64,000 nucleotides of DNA from Cydia pomonella. Its lineage: Eukaryota > Arthropoda > Insecta > Lepidoptera > Tortricidae. Of this stretch, positions 54,606-64,000 are shown piece by piece. Position numbers and translations under genes: made by a program. Position 1 is the stretch's first letter. Every line of letters starts with the position of its first letter. Under the pieces are notes generated by a model. It ran no database searches and was not told the origin of the DNA. It worked only from the letters and a program-made list of their open reading frames with translations. The stretch lies in assembly GCF_033807575.1 (NCBI RefSeq), contig NW_026907798.1, forward strand, positions 62,001 through 126,000, in the 5' to 3' direction.

Positions 54606-54837
54606 TTCCTTAGATATATGACTTTCAATAGTTTCAACTGTACCTACTATACTGATTTCAAATTTTCAATGTACCTACACTCGTTGAATACTGAAACTTC
54701 ATAAGATTTCTTTATCTCAAGTGCTGTAAGTTCTCGTCAGGTAGATAAAAGTTGACTGATAAGACAGATTTGTCTACTTCTTGAATTACATTCCACGATA
54801 AAAAGTTGTCTAACAAGTACTCAAAACTCAGCTTAGG

Positions 54838-54925
54838 TATAAAAGGGCATAAGTGTTACGTGGAACTTACACCCTTTTACACCTATGCTGCCGAAGATTT
54901 GTACCCTTATTCACGACGACCACAG
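54838..54925. mobile_element. Palindromic MITE (second copy), right half
   Basis: GGGCATAAGTGTTACGTGGA, ACTTACACCCTTTTACACCT and ATTTGTACCCTTATTCACG match the loop and one arm of the element at 206-334. The other arm is truncated. Confidence 0.65.
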
Positions 54926-55063
54926 AATTTTAGGTTTCTTCATCTTCCTCCCGTTGTCCCGGATATTTATCAATTAAAAGAAATCAATATGAAAAAATAA
55001 AGCATAACTTGTATGCAACATGTGATACATTTTAGATACTTATATTTAGTAAGTACGAATATA

Positions 55064-55385
55064 CGGACAAGGAATTTAATTTCTTTTTTTCGTACTTTGT
55101 CACAGTGATAATTTGTATGAGGTCCCTAGCGGCTTTCCCGGTAAGGGCATTTATTTGTGTGATGAACACAGATATTTGTTCCTGAGTCATGGGTGTTTTC
55201 TATGTATATAAGTATGTATTTATCTATATACGTATGTATATCGTCGCATAGTACCCATAGTACACGCTTTGCTTAGTTTTGGGCTAGGCCGATCTGTGTA
55301 AGCTTGTTCCCAAATATTATTTTTTTCATATTGATTGTCACTGTGACAAGGTACGAAATGATACGAAAATTAAATTCTTTGACTG
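55064..55385. mobile_element. MITE split by a SINE insertion
   Basis: Left GGACAAGGAATTTAATTTCT..CGTACTTTGTCACAGTGATA pairs with right (reversed) CAGTCAAAGAATTTAATTTT..CGTACCTTGTCACAGTGACA. TA lies at both outer edges. The two halves are separated by SINE family A sequence (55,135-55,320), so the SINE landed in the MITE. Confidence 0.75.
55135..55320 (+). mobile_element. tRNA-derived SINE, family A (copy 4, 5'-truncated)
   Basis: It starts inside the B-box region (CCCGGTAAGGGCATTTATTT). It continues with TGTTCCTGAGTCATGGGTGT, an AT-rich block, and a degraded AGTACCCATAGTACACGC..GTGTAAGCTTGTTCCCAAAT end. Confidence 0.7.
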
Positions 55386-55502
55386 TACATGTACATATAG
55401 ATAAAAATCGCAGTCAGGTAAGTTCAATACTAAACCCTTATTCATAAAACAGCAGGAAATCTCGGTTAAATTTTGTATCTTTCTAACAAACACGTTAAAC
55501 AT

Positions 55503-55600
55503 GTCGTGTCTTACAGGGACCTAAAGAACTTGGCCGAGGACCGCGAAAACTGGCGTCTACTCCACCGACAAGAGCCATGCTCTTAAATGATGATGATGAA
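55503..55600 (+). pseudogene. RTE-like LINE ORF2 C-terminus
   Basis: The plus frame RDLKNLAEDRENWRLLHRQE then PCS and a stop has the A.DR..WR.L ending of RTE-type ORF2. ATGATGATGATGAAC follows as the tail. Only about 30 codons remain. Confidence 0.5.
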
Positions 55601-55794
55601 CAAACACGTGTAAAAATGACGAATACGGACACATTATTGACAGCATCAACAAACATTTTTCGGATTCTGACCCCATACAAATTTATCCCAACATACATTA
55701 ATAACATCTGGTAGACCGAGCTTTGTTCGGAAAACATATAAAAACTCAAAATGCTGGTTTTCGCAGGCATAAGACCTAGCTAGATCGATTCCCC

Positions 55795-55905
55795 CCCGAA
55801 AATCCCAATATAGAAAATTACATCGAAATCGTTAGAGCCGTTTCCGAGATCCCCGAATTATATAAATATACAAGAATTGCTCGTTTAAAGGTACAAGATA
55901 AAACT
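55795..55905 (+). repeat. RTE-like 3' tail
   Basis: AAATTACATCGAAATCGTTA, GAGCCGTTTCCGAGATCC, ATATAAATATACAAGAATTG and CTCGTTTAAAGGTAC make up a common lepidopteran retroelement end. No coding part. Confidence 0.5.
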
Positions 55906-56140
55906 TTTACCGCAGTAATGATAATGTAATCTTCCAAATCTGTTACTTCTTATCGCTTTCCACAAACAGTTACGTAAGATTGGGCGGGCTTAGATGCGGA
56001 AGAATTAAAACCGTTATCTATTCACTGATAAGGTTAAGGCCCTATTCAATGCTCCTAGTGCCTATTCTTTTACCACAATTGTGGCAACCAAGTACGGCTC
56101 ATATTTATGTGAAGCGACTGGGGTCTTAAGTTAAGAACGG

Positions 56141-56402
56141 TATTCTGCCTTTTCGCCGAAAATTGTATTGCCGAATTTCACTTGCCAATGCCAACCAACT
56201 TTTCGCAGACGTTTCATTTGGCCAAATTACTTATATCAACTATTTATTTATTTATTTCGCAACATGGTTGGGAAATGAAAATTGCGTACTAGGCTGGGTT
56301 AGGTTAGGTTGGATTATGTAAAGTTGGGAAATGAAACTTCTGCGAAAAGTTGGTTGGGAAGTGAAATTCGGTAATACAATTTTCGGAGAAAAGGTAGAGA
56401 AT
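56141..56402. mobile_element. 262-bp foldback element
   Basis: CCTTTTCGCCGAAAATTGTA..TTGCCGAATTTCACTTGCC mirrors GGGAAGTGAAATTCGGTAAT..ACAATTTTCGGAGAAAAGG. ACCAACTTTTCGCAGACGTT and GAAACTTCTGCGAAAAGTTG pair as well. The arms cover most of the element; the loop holds ATTTATTTATTTATT and TTAGGTTAGGTT tracts. Confidence 0.7.
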
Positions 56403-56671
56403 CATTAAGAACAGTCTATGCCCGCACATTTATGGCACACGTTTGAATTTTCATTTAAGGTTGTAATATACCTAAGTATGAGGACTGTTCCAGTTTGATT
56501 TTCTTTTAATTCAACTGTCTAATGATTTTTATTTAATTTCCAGGTAACCTTATTCGATAGTTTTATCATAAATAATCAGTAAGTATAAAAACGCCGGCTG
56601 CATTATATGGAATTATATAATGGACGGCACATTGCTTACGTTGCACGCTCGCATTCATCGCGCATCCACGC

Positions 56672-56812
56672 AGAGTTGGCCCAAGTTAACTCTGCGTCGA
56701 GTTTGATAACACAGAGCGTGGAATTTTAAATGTCATAATTTCATAAATAATTTACCTTTATGATAACACTATCACACTGTGCTATAAAACTCGCTGCATA
56801 GTTACCTAGAAT
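56672..56812. mobile_element. MITE family D, diverged copy
   Basis: AGAGTTGGCCCAAGTTAACT..CTGCG on the left and CGCTGCATAGTTACCTAGAA on the right pair weakly. The inner ATGTCATAATTTCATAAATA resembles the family D core. The outer TAGAGTC ends are lost. Confidence 0.42.
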
Positions 56813-57921
56813 CAACACTAAGCGTATAATTTGGGTAGCGTTACCTCTTTTTCAATAAAATGGAGAAAGTGGATGTCGACTTGCGGATAATGGCCAGGAT
56901 AACTAACTACACAAGTATGCAATCTCATAGTTAGCTCCTTTGACAAGGTTACATCACCGGCATTAAGAAAGCTCAAACATTGCTACACGCGCAACATCAT
57001 GGGAAAGCTGATAACATTCCTCTACTACGTCAATATTTGGCGGATATACTCGTAATCCTTGATAAGGATTTTACGCTAATGTATTTTGGTATGGAGCAAA
57101 AAACTTTACTTAAAAATGTCCGGCAATGTTGACTTTTCTGGTTAAAAAATTGGTGGCGAAGTGAATACTTAGTTTATGGCCAGTTAAAAACGAACAGATT
57201 AAAAAACCTACTTCTAACATCATCCGTTTTAAAAAAAAGTTAATAAGATTTTTTTTTAAATCATATACACGGAAGGGGTGCTAACACTTTATTGGATTAG
57301 TATAGAATAGTATATTTTAATGGTTTGTCCATGTGGTTAAGGAATAAAAAAGGCTTTTTATTTTATTTATTTATTTAGAAAATAAATACTTCAGCAAATA
57401 CCTTCATTCCTCCCATCGACTATAATGTACTACAGATTTCTCAACTGTATGGTTTGTATGTGTTTACCTCGTCAGAATACCATCATGTACTAATCTACCT
57501 TTCCGAAAGCGCCCGAAACCCAAAGAATAAATATTCATTCGAAAAATAAGTTACATATGGAGAGAAAGAAAGCATAACTTAAAAATTATCAGTCGACTTC
57601 ATGGGTTGAAAACACCATAAAGTAATTGAGTGAGTACTGAAAAACACAGTTCCATTGCCCTACAAGCTGTCTGCGTCACTGGTTATTTTTGGACCACGAG
57701 GGGGCGTGAGTTATGCTATTGTTCCCTGTAGGGCTGTTTTTACACTTAGGGTTCAATGATATTGTACATTTGACATCAAAATCAGAACGAAAGAGAAGGT
57801 CACTTGGAACTGAACGCGATGTTATTTTTTAAGTAACTGGTTTTTTAATTCAATTATTGTACTTACAAAAGAAAAAGAAAACCTACTTCAAAAAGGATAA
57901 AATAAAATATTAAGCGTGCGG
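56813..57921. other. Nothing recognised
   Basis: About 1.1 kb with no supported gene, RNA or repeat. Confidence 0.35.
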
Positions 57922-58018
57922 TTGTTTTATGCGATAAACGCAGCGTTGAACGCATGCGTCAACGGCATGTATGGAAAATGAAAATGCGTTTACCTCTGCG
58001 TATACCGCGTAAAACAAT
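57922..58018. mobile_element. Candidate foldback MITE
   Basis: TTGTTTTATGCGATAAACGC and AGCGTTGAACGCA on the left mirror TGCGTTTACCTCTGCGTATA and CCGCGTAAAACAA on the right with several mismatches. Ends not precisely fixed. Confidence 0.45.
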
Positions 58019-58537
58019 AAGATCGTTACATTATCAAGTGTAAAATGGATGTGCGGCAAATGAATTGCGTTTAAGAGTCCCCGCGGCAAGCTCGGTCAAT
58101 TTCACTTTCCCATACAAACGCAGTTTCGTTCTCATTTTAAAACTAAGTGTTGGATTGTAATGAAACTTTGCACACTTTATCCCTTTTATATGCGCTAGTA
58201 ATTGATGTCTGAAGAAATTAAATAGCAAGTTTACTTTCGTAGTATTCTGATACTTTATTATTAGAATGTAGATAGTTTAAATTGTCCAGAGCTGTTTTCC
58301 ATATTCATTGGTATCTATTTTAAAGTACCTGTGGCTCATTTTTCACCAATTCAATAAAAAGCCCAAAGGAATACAGACTACATGCTATATGAGGTTCCCA
58401 GTCATGTTGTGTCTCTAAAAAATGTCCCCACAGCGCGTCATTAATAACGGCACCCCATTAACAACATAGTTAGCTTAAAACAACGCCCTGCCCTGATCGA
58501 GCGATAACGAAATGAGATTGCAATTGAAATTATGTGA
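58019..58537. other. Nothing firmly recognised
   Basis: Contains the region just upstream of the LINE. CACACCGGTCGAC-like sequence and the GC rise begin after 58,550, so the LINE's 5' truncation is probably between 58,540 and 58,700. Confidence 0.35.
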
Positions 58538-58639
58538 CATTGCTTTTTACATGGTCACACCGGTCGACAATACTACTCGTATTTTGACCACTACGGCTCT
58601 CTCGGCCGTCGAGACCGCGCTAGGGTTGAATTTACAGAC

Positions 58640-60376
58640 TTGTTGCGGAACACCAACGGGAAGGATTTTGTTTCCAAGGAGGCTTTGGTTGATGCACTGA
58701 ACATCGAATTCATGACAGCCGCCAGCAGGTGCGGCGCCCCGCCGGCCAATGTGACGCGCGCGCATGCCGCACTGCGGGCCGCCGCGCCCGCGGTCGACGC
58801 ATCACTGCGGCTAACACTGTTCTCCCCAGGAGAAATAGTATTACTACTGAACAAGCATATAGCCCCAAAAAACAGCACAGACATCTACGGCATATCACCT
58901 AACCTACTTCGATCAGCCGCCCAACCTATTGCACCAATTGTAGCCTACCTATTTAATGCCTGCATTAGGGAGGGTACGTACCCTACGCCTCTAAAAAGGG
59001 TTAAAATATCGCCTCTTTACAAAGGTAAAGGGAAAAAGTCCGATATGAAGTCTTACAGACCGATATCTCTGGTTCCTGCCGTCAGTAAGGTGCTAGAAGT
59101 AGGTCTGAACAAAAGGCTCCTATCCTTCATAGAACAGAGTGACGTGATGACTGAGAGACAATACGCATATAGGGCCGGGCGCGCCACCACCGACCTGGTG
59201 CGCGAAGTGGTGTGGCGCGTGCTGACCGCTCGCGAAGCGGGCCAGCACGTAGCGCTGCTATGCTGCGATCTCTCGCGCGCGTTTGACACCGCAGACCACC
59301 AGCTTATAGCCGACAAACTGAGATTCTACGGTATTCGCGGACCGGTCCTGTCCCTGCTAACATCATTCATGTCTCACCGCTCGCAGGTCGTTGTCGCAGA
59401 AAACGGAAAGATCACATCATCTGAGATGACGAATGCGATGGGTGTGCCACAGGGCTCGTGCCTGTCGAACACCCTGTTCAGTTTATTGCTTAACGACCTG
59501 CCCACCGCAATACACGACGCGGAGATATATATGTATGCCGACGACGTGGCTGCCATCGTGACTGCGCCGACCACACGAGAACTGGAACACAAGTTGAACT
59601 CCGTAGTCCAGAGTCTTGAGTTGTGGTTTCGGCTGAACGGCTTAGCCTTAAATAGAGATAAAACTTGTTACCTCTCATTCCTGCTCAATGGCGCGGCACC
59701 ACCGACGTACTCAGTCGCTGCTGAACAAACAGCCCTGCAGATGGTCCAATCGGCTAGACTACTAGGCTTCCAAATAGACAGCGGCCTCACCTGGGACCAA
59801 CATATCGATGACATATGCTCTAGGCTTGGCCGCGCATGCTTTGCGCTCCGTCGCCTCGCGAGTACCGCGTCTCGCAGCGTCGTACTAACGTGCTACTTTG
59901 CGACCGTCCACAGCCTCATCACCTATGGCGTGGAGCTGTGGGCGCGGGCTGCCGATGCCGATCGAGTCTTCAGGATGCAAAAGCGGGCGATACGCGCTAT
60001 TGCGGGCGTGCCCGATGACGTGTCGTGCAGAGAGTTGTTTAAGGAATTGGATATTTTGCCCCTTCCTTGTGAGCACATCTTCCAAGTTGCTCTCTTTACA
60101 TATAAAAACTACGATGCGTTTAGACAACGAGGTGTGAACGAATCCCGCGCGATGCGTAGCAACAAGCTTGCCCATCTCCTCGTCACTCCCGCCCACAAAC
60201 TACGCAGATCAGAAAAGTCGGTATACATCTCGGGCCCGTCTGTGTATAATAGACTACCTGACACAATAAAAAAAGATGCAACTTCTGCGGTGGTCTTCAA
60301 AGCTAGATTACGCAAGTGGCTTCTTAATCATCTATTTTATTCTGTAAACGAGTTCTACGAACTCCCTATGATATAA
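58640..60376 (+). CDS. LINE reverse transcriptase (partial ORF2)
   Basis: The frame is open from about 58,538 to the stop at 60,376, with no frameshift. The true ORF2 start was upstream and is lost; the first in-frame ATG is well inside. Counting from 58,640: a loop before RT (to about 110); RT entry with KRVKISPLYKGKGKKSDMKS then YRPISLV (about 118-145); QYAYRAGRATTDL; motif A LCCDLSRAFDTADHQLI with catalytic Asp210; motif B GVPQGSCLSNTLF; motif C MYADDVAAIV with Asp301 and Asp302; then LWFRLNGLALNRDKTCYLSF (thumb); LLGFQIDSGLTWDQHID; and a C-terminus with VYNRLPDTIKKD..FKARLRKWLL. All RT catalytic residues are present. The motif set places it in the jockey/CR1 superfamily, but I cannot fix the clade. 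As it stands it lacks the endonuclease needed for autonomous insertion. Confidence 0.88.
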   Translation: MLRNTNGKDFVSKEALVDALNIEFMTAASRCGAPPANVTRAHAALRAAAPAVDASLRLTLFSPGEIVLLLNKHIAPKNSTDIYGISPNLLRSAAQPIAPIVAYLFNACIREGTYPTPLKRVKISPLYKGKGKKSDMKSYRPISLVPAVSKVLEVGLNKRLLSFIEQSDVMTERQYAYRAGRATTDLVREVVWRVLTAREAGQHVALLCCDLSRAFDTADHQLIADKLRFYGIRGPVLSLLTSFMSHRSQVVVAENGKITSSEMTNAMGVPQGSCLSNTLFSLLLNDLPTAIHDAEIYMYADDVAAIVTAPTTRELEHKLNSVVQSLELWFRLNGLALNRDKTCYLSFLLNGAAPPTYSVAAEQTALQMVQSARLLGFQIDSGLTWDQHIDDICSRLGRACFALRRLASTASRSVVLTCYFATVHSLITYGVELWARAADADRVFRMQKRAIRAIAGVPDDVSCRELFKELDILPLPCEHIFQVALFTYKNYDAFRQRGVNESRAMRSNKLAHLLVTPAHKLRRSEKSVYISGPSVYNRLPDTIKKDATSAVVFKARLRKWLLNHLFYSVNEFYELPMI

Positions 60377-60528
60377 TTAATCTCTCTAGTCAGTATTTGA
60401 ATGTTTTACTGAAATAATTCAATGTGTATATTAAAATGAAATAATATTTCAATTAATTTTAAATTTGATATAGAATGTACCTGACATGTAACTTGGCGTT
60501 ATTAATAAAGTATTTGTATTTGTATTTG
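58640..60528 (+). mobile_element. 5'-truncated LINE with intact RT frame
   Basis: A second non-LTR retrotransposon, distinct in sequence from the one at 2.7 kb. It keeps an uninterrupted RT-to-C-terminus frame, about 100 bp of AT-rich 3' UTR with AATAAAG near 60,505, and a TATTTG-repeat tail ending at about 60,528. The endonuclease part of ORF2 and ORF1 are absent. Its coding region is strikingly GC- and CpG-rich against the AT-rich flanks. Confidence 0.85.
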
Positions 60529-60530
60529 TA

Positions 60531-61722
60531 CGAGTACCTACTCGTAGTGGTCAAAATAGTATTGTCGAGGCGGGAATTTAGTTAAGAGGCTGTCAATACC
60601 TAAAGCGCGCACACTGTCTATTTGTATCGGAGTAAATGAGATAGCACTGTCGCATGTTACTGGGCCTGGGCATGCCCTCCCATCTCGAACTAGTTATAAT
60701 TATTTCTAAATCGATATCAATAGATGGCGCCAAATGTCACAATCAGCCATTACGAAATTCTTATCCTACATATTAAGACATATTTAACGTGCCATAAATT
60801 AAAAACACTATAAATGAAATGTAAACATTAATAACAACACGAATTCATATTAATTTATAATATTTATTATAATATTGCGATTTGCGAGTTTTGCGACTGA
60901 CTACGTTATGGGCAACAGCGCACGACGGATATAGCTGTCGAAGTAATAATGAACATCGTCACTAGATGGAGCCACCACGATTCTAGTACGTTTTACGCAT
61001 GAATCGAGTATTCAACTGGATCAGCCATGAGCGGTGGAGGGAAATGACCGAACGGGATAGTCTTATTTATCTTTCAGTAGGAGTAGCAAAGAAAGCATTA
61101 TTATTGTTTGTCCTTGTCACATAATGTTGAAATGTGAGGACATTTTTTTATTTCCACCGTGAATTTAGTATAGTTTGTGGTACCTACACATAACCCGACC
61201 AAATTATAGATTATGTTGTTAGGGATCTTAAAATGTGTTTTTAATTTCGTCGCATTGCGTAACTTCTTAGCTCAATAGTGGGACCAGAGTTTTGCCCTAA
61301 AAGTTATGATAATTCTAAAGATGGAAAAGTTATGCTTATATGGCATGGGACATATTTTTAAGCATATTTGTAATATAAAAGTTAGAACGAGCGTCAGATA
61401 TAAATTAGGTATATAATATATTCTTTTATTAATGATTGTTATGTGTTGTCGAGGGAGGTAAAATAATGTAATTCTCAGTATACTAAGTGATATTTTTTTT
61501 TATAATCTATTATCCTCATTAAACCAAGATTAAAAATATGTGGGCGCCATGAGGGATTTTGCCTGGTGTTTGACGGGGTTTCTTTGGCTATCTAGTGTGT
61601 GTGCACTGTTGTGCATCCATCCAAAAAGGTCATAGCGATCGGTACGCTCTGGTGAAATAGTGGGGCACTTTAATTACAAAAAAATAATCTCTCTCACAAG
61701 TGGGATCCCCGGATTTATGACT
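60531..61722. other. No gene seen
   Basis: A GC-richer block at 60,595-60,690 (GAGGCTGTCAATACCTAAAG, GCGCGCACACTGTCTATTTG, ACTGTCGCATGTTACTGGGC) resembles a dispersed lepidopteran repeat from memory. No second copy is in the window. The remainder is AT-rich. Confidence 0.3.
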
Positions 61723-61763
61723 ATAAATTTCGGTAATTCGAAATCAATTACCGGAATTTATAG
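61723..61763. repeat. 17-bp stem hairpin
   Basis: TATAAATTTCGGTAATT pairs with AATTACCGGAATTTATA apart from one mismatch, with a 7-base loop. It lies between a GC-rich patch and the tRNA-like sequence to the right. Confidence 0.5.
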
Positions 61764-61811
61764 ATTAATTGAAAAACCAAATAAACCAGTTATTTTTAAA
61801 ACCAAATAAAG

Positions 61812-61893
61812 TTAGGAGAAAAGTTAATTCTCGCCGGGGTTCGATACTCGGACCTCCCGCTCGCTAGTCTACGCATCTACCGCTGAGCCATTG
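61812..61893 (-). mobile_element. tRNA-like SINE head or tRNA pseudogene
   Basis: Reversed, it reads AATGGCTCAGCGGTAGATGC, an excellent A box, then GGGAGGTCCGAGTATCGAAC and CCCGGCGAGAA, a degenerate B box and T-stem. Acceptor ends do not pair and the T-loop is altered, so it is not a working tRNA. No second copy is in the window, so SINE versus pseudogene cannot be decided. Confidence 0.5.
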
Positions 61894-64000
61894 TGACAGT
61901 TAATGCAGTTACGAAAATTGCTCATCAGTTACAACTGTACCCTTCATAGTCATGTAAGTCACATGGAATTTGCAACCTTAGCGCTAAGACGTAAAGTTCA
62001 CAATAGGATTAATTTACTTAATCATTACATGGTTTTTGAATATTGAATTAAGATGCAAAGTTTAAGCTTCAAATATTTAGATTTTTTTTTAATGTGATAA
62101 TTTGTTAAACTAGAATTAGCTTTTTGTTTTGTGGACATTAAATTAAAGTTATAAAATCCACGACAATACCTCTACGTTCTTAAGTTTATAGACAAAGCAT
62201 AAAATTTTGAAAAATAGGATAGTTGCTTAAAAATTAATATGCGTTACGGAAATATTAAGGAAAGTTAGAAATTCCTGTGAATAGCTTGCATTATAATAGT
62301 ATAATCTATTTTAAAAGGCGCCAAATTCATAGCCACGCGCGCTGGACCGTCGACGTGCCGACGAGCGCGCGAGCCAATCGTAGCCGACCTAGTGGTAGCG
62401 AGCGAGCGATACCACGCCCCGCTATGCCGCGCAAGCGTTTGTCTTTTAGAATCGTATTAAGGTTTAACCCTCCATAATGCGTGGTTTAAAACGCACATAG
62501 CCCATTTTTTGAAGTACATATCGACACATTATGACTCTAGACACAAACTTTGTGGCCCTAAAAAGTGCTTCAACTGGTCAAATGTAAGCATTGAAAGCAA
62601 TGTAACAACACAAGTAGGGTTGCAAAGCGTCCGTCAAGCGGCGCTCGGCAACATAAATATTCACTTTTAGAGACCCTTGTTTTTGATAAATGACCGGTCA
62701 TTTGTGACATTTATGGTCATCTTGGTCATTTAAATTTACATGCTTAGAGCAATAATTAGTCTTATTTGATGTTAAGTTAAGTTAGTTTGCAAAGTTAGAT
62801 TGACAATACGACGTATTATATTTGTAGGTTCGCATTTGTTTTTTATTTAATATGGGCTCATTTTCGATTTCATATTGTTCGTATCGGAGGAACCATATAG
62901 GCGTAGGCGAACCTTACGCAGCCCCTGAAGGCCACCGAGGTGCATCTGTGTGCGTAAGCATACTACCATACAACTAGGTATTATTAGCGGTGCACGGTGG
63001 CGCGAAGGACATAACCTTATTAAGGCGCTACGCGCCGTTTTCGTCGAAAAACGGTTTCTAGTCTAGAGGCTATTTCTTCTAAATGGGTTAACAAAAAATT
63101 GTGGAAAAGATATATATAAATGTTCATTTTATGTACAACAATAGCATCATTTGACTTTTATCGTAACATTTATAGTTTCACGGCAAAATAAAAATACACA
63201 TACAAAAAGACACTGCTCATTTCTACTAAATTAATCGATTAAATTATTTTTAAACTATAAAATATTTTTTAACAGGTTCTACGAATACAACACAGCTTTT
63301 GCTAATCAGTTAATATTTTTTTAAGAAATCGATAATTTTTTGACATTTCGTGCGTATGCAGCTCGAAAAAGACGTGAACGTCAGTCGTGTGCCAGCTTTT
63401 AGACGAGGAGGCTGTATCACTTGTCGCTCCGTGCCTTCCTTGCACTATGAATGCTTGTGCATTTCCCAAGTGCTATAATATCGGAGTAATTGCGGCCAAA
63501 GAATAAATAACTGCAGAAAGCTGGGTTGTGACTCGCTTTAGCGCGCGAAACATGGTGTTTCGCAGCTTATGTATTGTTATGAACGTAATGACACTATTTC
63601 CATTTGTGTTTGAGAAACCTTTTTTAAATATATGTATAATAAGTGTTTTCTAACATGCGCATCGAATTTTGAGTTTTGTAATAAATTTCGATTCCTAAAA
63701 AAATATAATTAATTGATTAACATAGGCTATCTATTTACGTTGTATATAGATAGTTGTTTCTTTTTATATTTAAAAATAATTATTCGTTAAATTCAGAAAC
63801 CATAAAATTTTCAGGATTAATAAACTACCTATTAAAACGTGGTTAGTTTTTTCTAGGATTGTAAAAAAAAAGAGTATAAAATCGGCGCTCGGCAACATAA
63901 ATATTTATTTGCGCAATAAGAAAAAAAAAACACTGTTATGTACCTTAGTTTCGAATGCCTCCGGACGTGGTGCAAATTATACTCTACTCTACGAAATTAA
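61894..64000. other. Unassigned, with a 23-bp direct repeat
   Basis: A 23-bp sequence containing GGCGCTCGGCAACATAAATA is found exactly at 62,639-62,661 and 63,883-63,905. CpG-rich patches lie at 62,325-62,440 and 62,900-63,060. The small frame at 62,277-62,477 has no protein features. No gene supported. Confidence 0.4.

Noticed and set aside
54414..54704. Two opposite-strand ORFs of 96 and 67 codons
   Set aside because: They lie across a palindromic MITE, and mirrored ORFs are a by-product of its symmetry.
58547..60315. Many short minus- and plus-strand ORFs across the 58.6-60.4 kb LINE
   Set aside because: Shadows of the GC-rich RT frame; stop codons are rare in all frames of GC-rich coding DNA.
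62639..63905. Possible LTR pair of a retrotransposon
   Set aside because: The direct repeat is only 23 bp, lacks TG..CA ends, and no gag-pol, primer-binding site or polypurine tract lies between.

Overview
The window reads as a nuclear genome segment from a moth or butterfly (Lepidoptera). It is visibly AT-rich, has almost no long open reading frames, and is packed with interspersed repeats typical of that order. These are jockey-like and RTE-like LINE fragments whose 3' tails end in short microsatellites, tRNA-derived SINEs, and many short foldback elements (MITEs) flanked by TA or TTAA. No rRNA gene, functional tRNA gene, CRISPR array or bacterial-style operon is visible. The species cannot be named from the sequence.

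Only one piece looks like an ordinary host gene: an exon at about 43,258-43,466 (+). It has a T-rich 3' splice site, a 5' leader, an ATG opening a 22-residue signal peptide, and a phase-1 splice donor. It should be the first coding exon of a secreted or membrane protein with long introns, so much of the window may be intron of that gene. I could not recognise its other exons. A GC-rich, promoter-like stretch at about 19,340-19,576 is one possible upstream start.

The best-preserved coding unit is a complete DNA transposon at 26,288-29,508. It has matching terminal inverted repeats, TA target duplications and one uninterrupted 730-codon gene. The gene encodes a pogo/Tigger-type DDD transposase with a C-terminal PHD finger. 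A non-autonomous relative with the same termini lies 5 kb upstream (21,124-21,589) and carries a nested 262-bp foldback element flanked by TTAA.

Layout. 0-9 kb: a hAT-like fragment, several MITEs, a 5'-truncated jockey LINE with a frameshift (2.7-4.2 kb), a 470-bp foldback element and a perfect 26-bp hairpin. 9-14 kb: an 85-bp minisatellite (10.6-11.6 kb), a 17-bp array, and a dispersed repeat present in two near-identical inverted copies, one inside a perfect 69-bp inverted repeat. 14-20 kb: SINEs and three copies of one MITE family. 20-26 kb: the nested MITE pair and about 3.5 kb of featureless AT-rich DNA. 26-30 kb: the pogo element. 30-43 kb: LINE tails, two neighbouring copies of a palindromic MITE, and a nest of SINE, LINE and RTE fragments at 39.8-40.75 kb. 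43-52 kb: the host exon, LINE tails and MITEs. 51.9-52.8 kb: a tandem 461-bp duplication identical by eye. 53-58 kb: a dense pile of SINEs and MITEs, including a MITE split by a SINE. 58.5-60.5 kb: a GC-rich, largely intact LINE reverse-transcriptase ORF. 60.5-64 kb: mostly unassigned sequence with a tRNA-like SINE head.

All calls come from reading the sequence. Family names for short repeat fragments rest on remembered resemblance to lepidopteran repeats and carry modest confidence. Identities, coordinates of repeat ends and stem lengths were worked out by eye.
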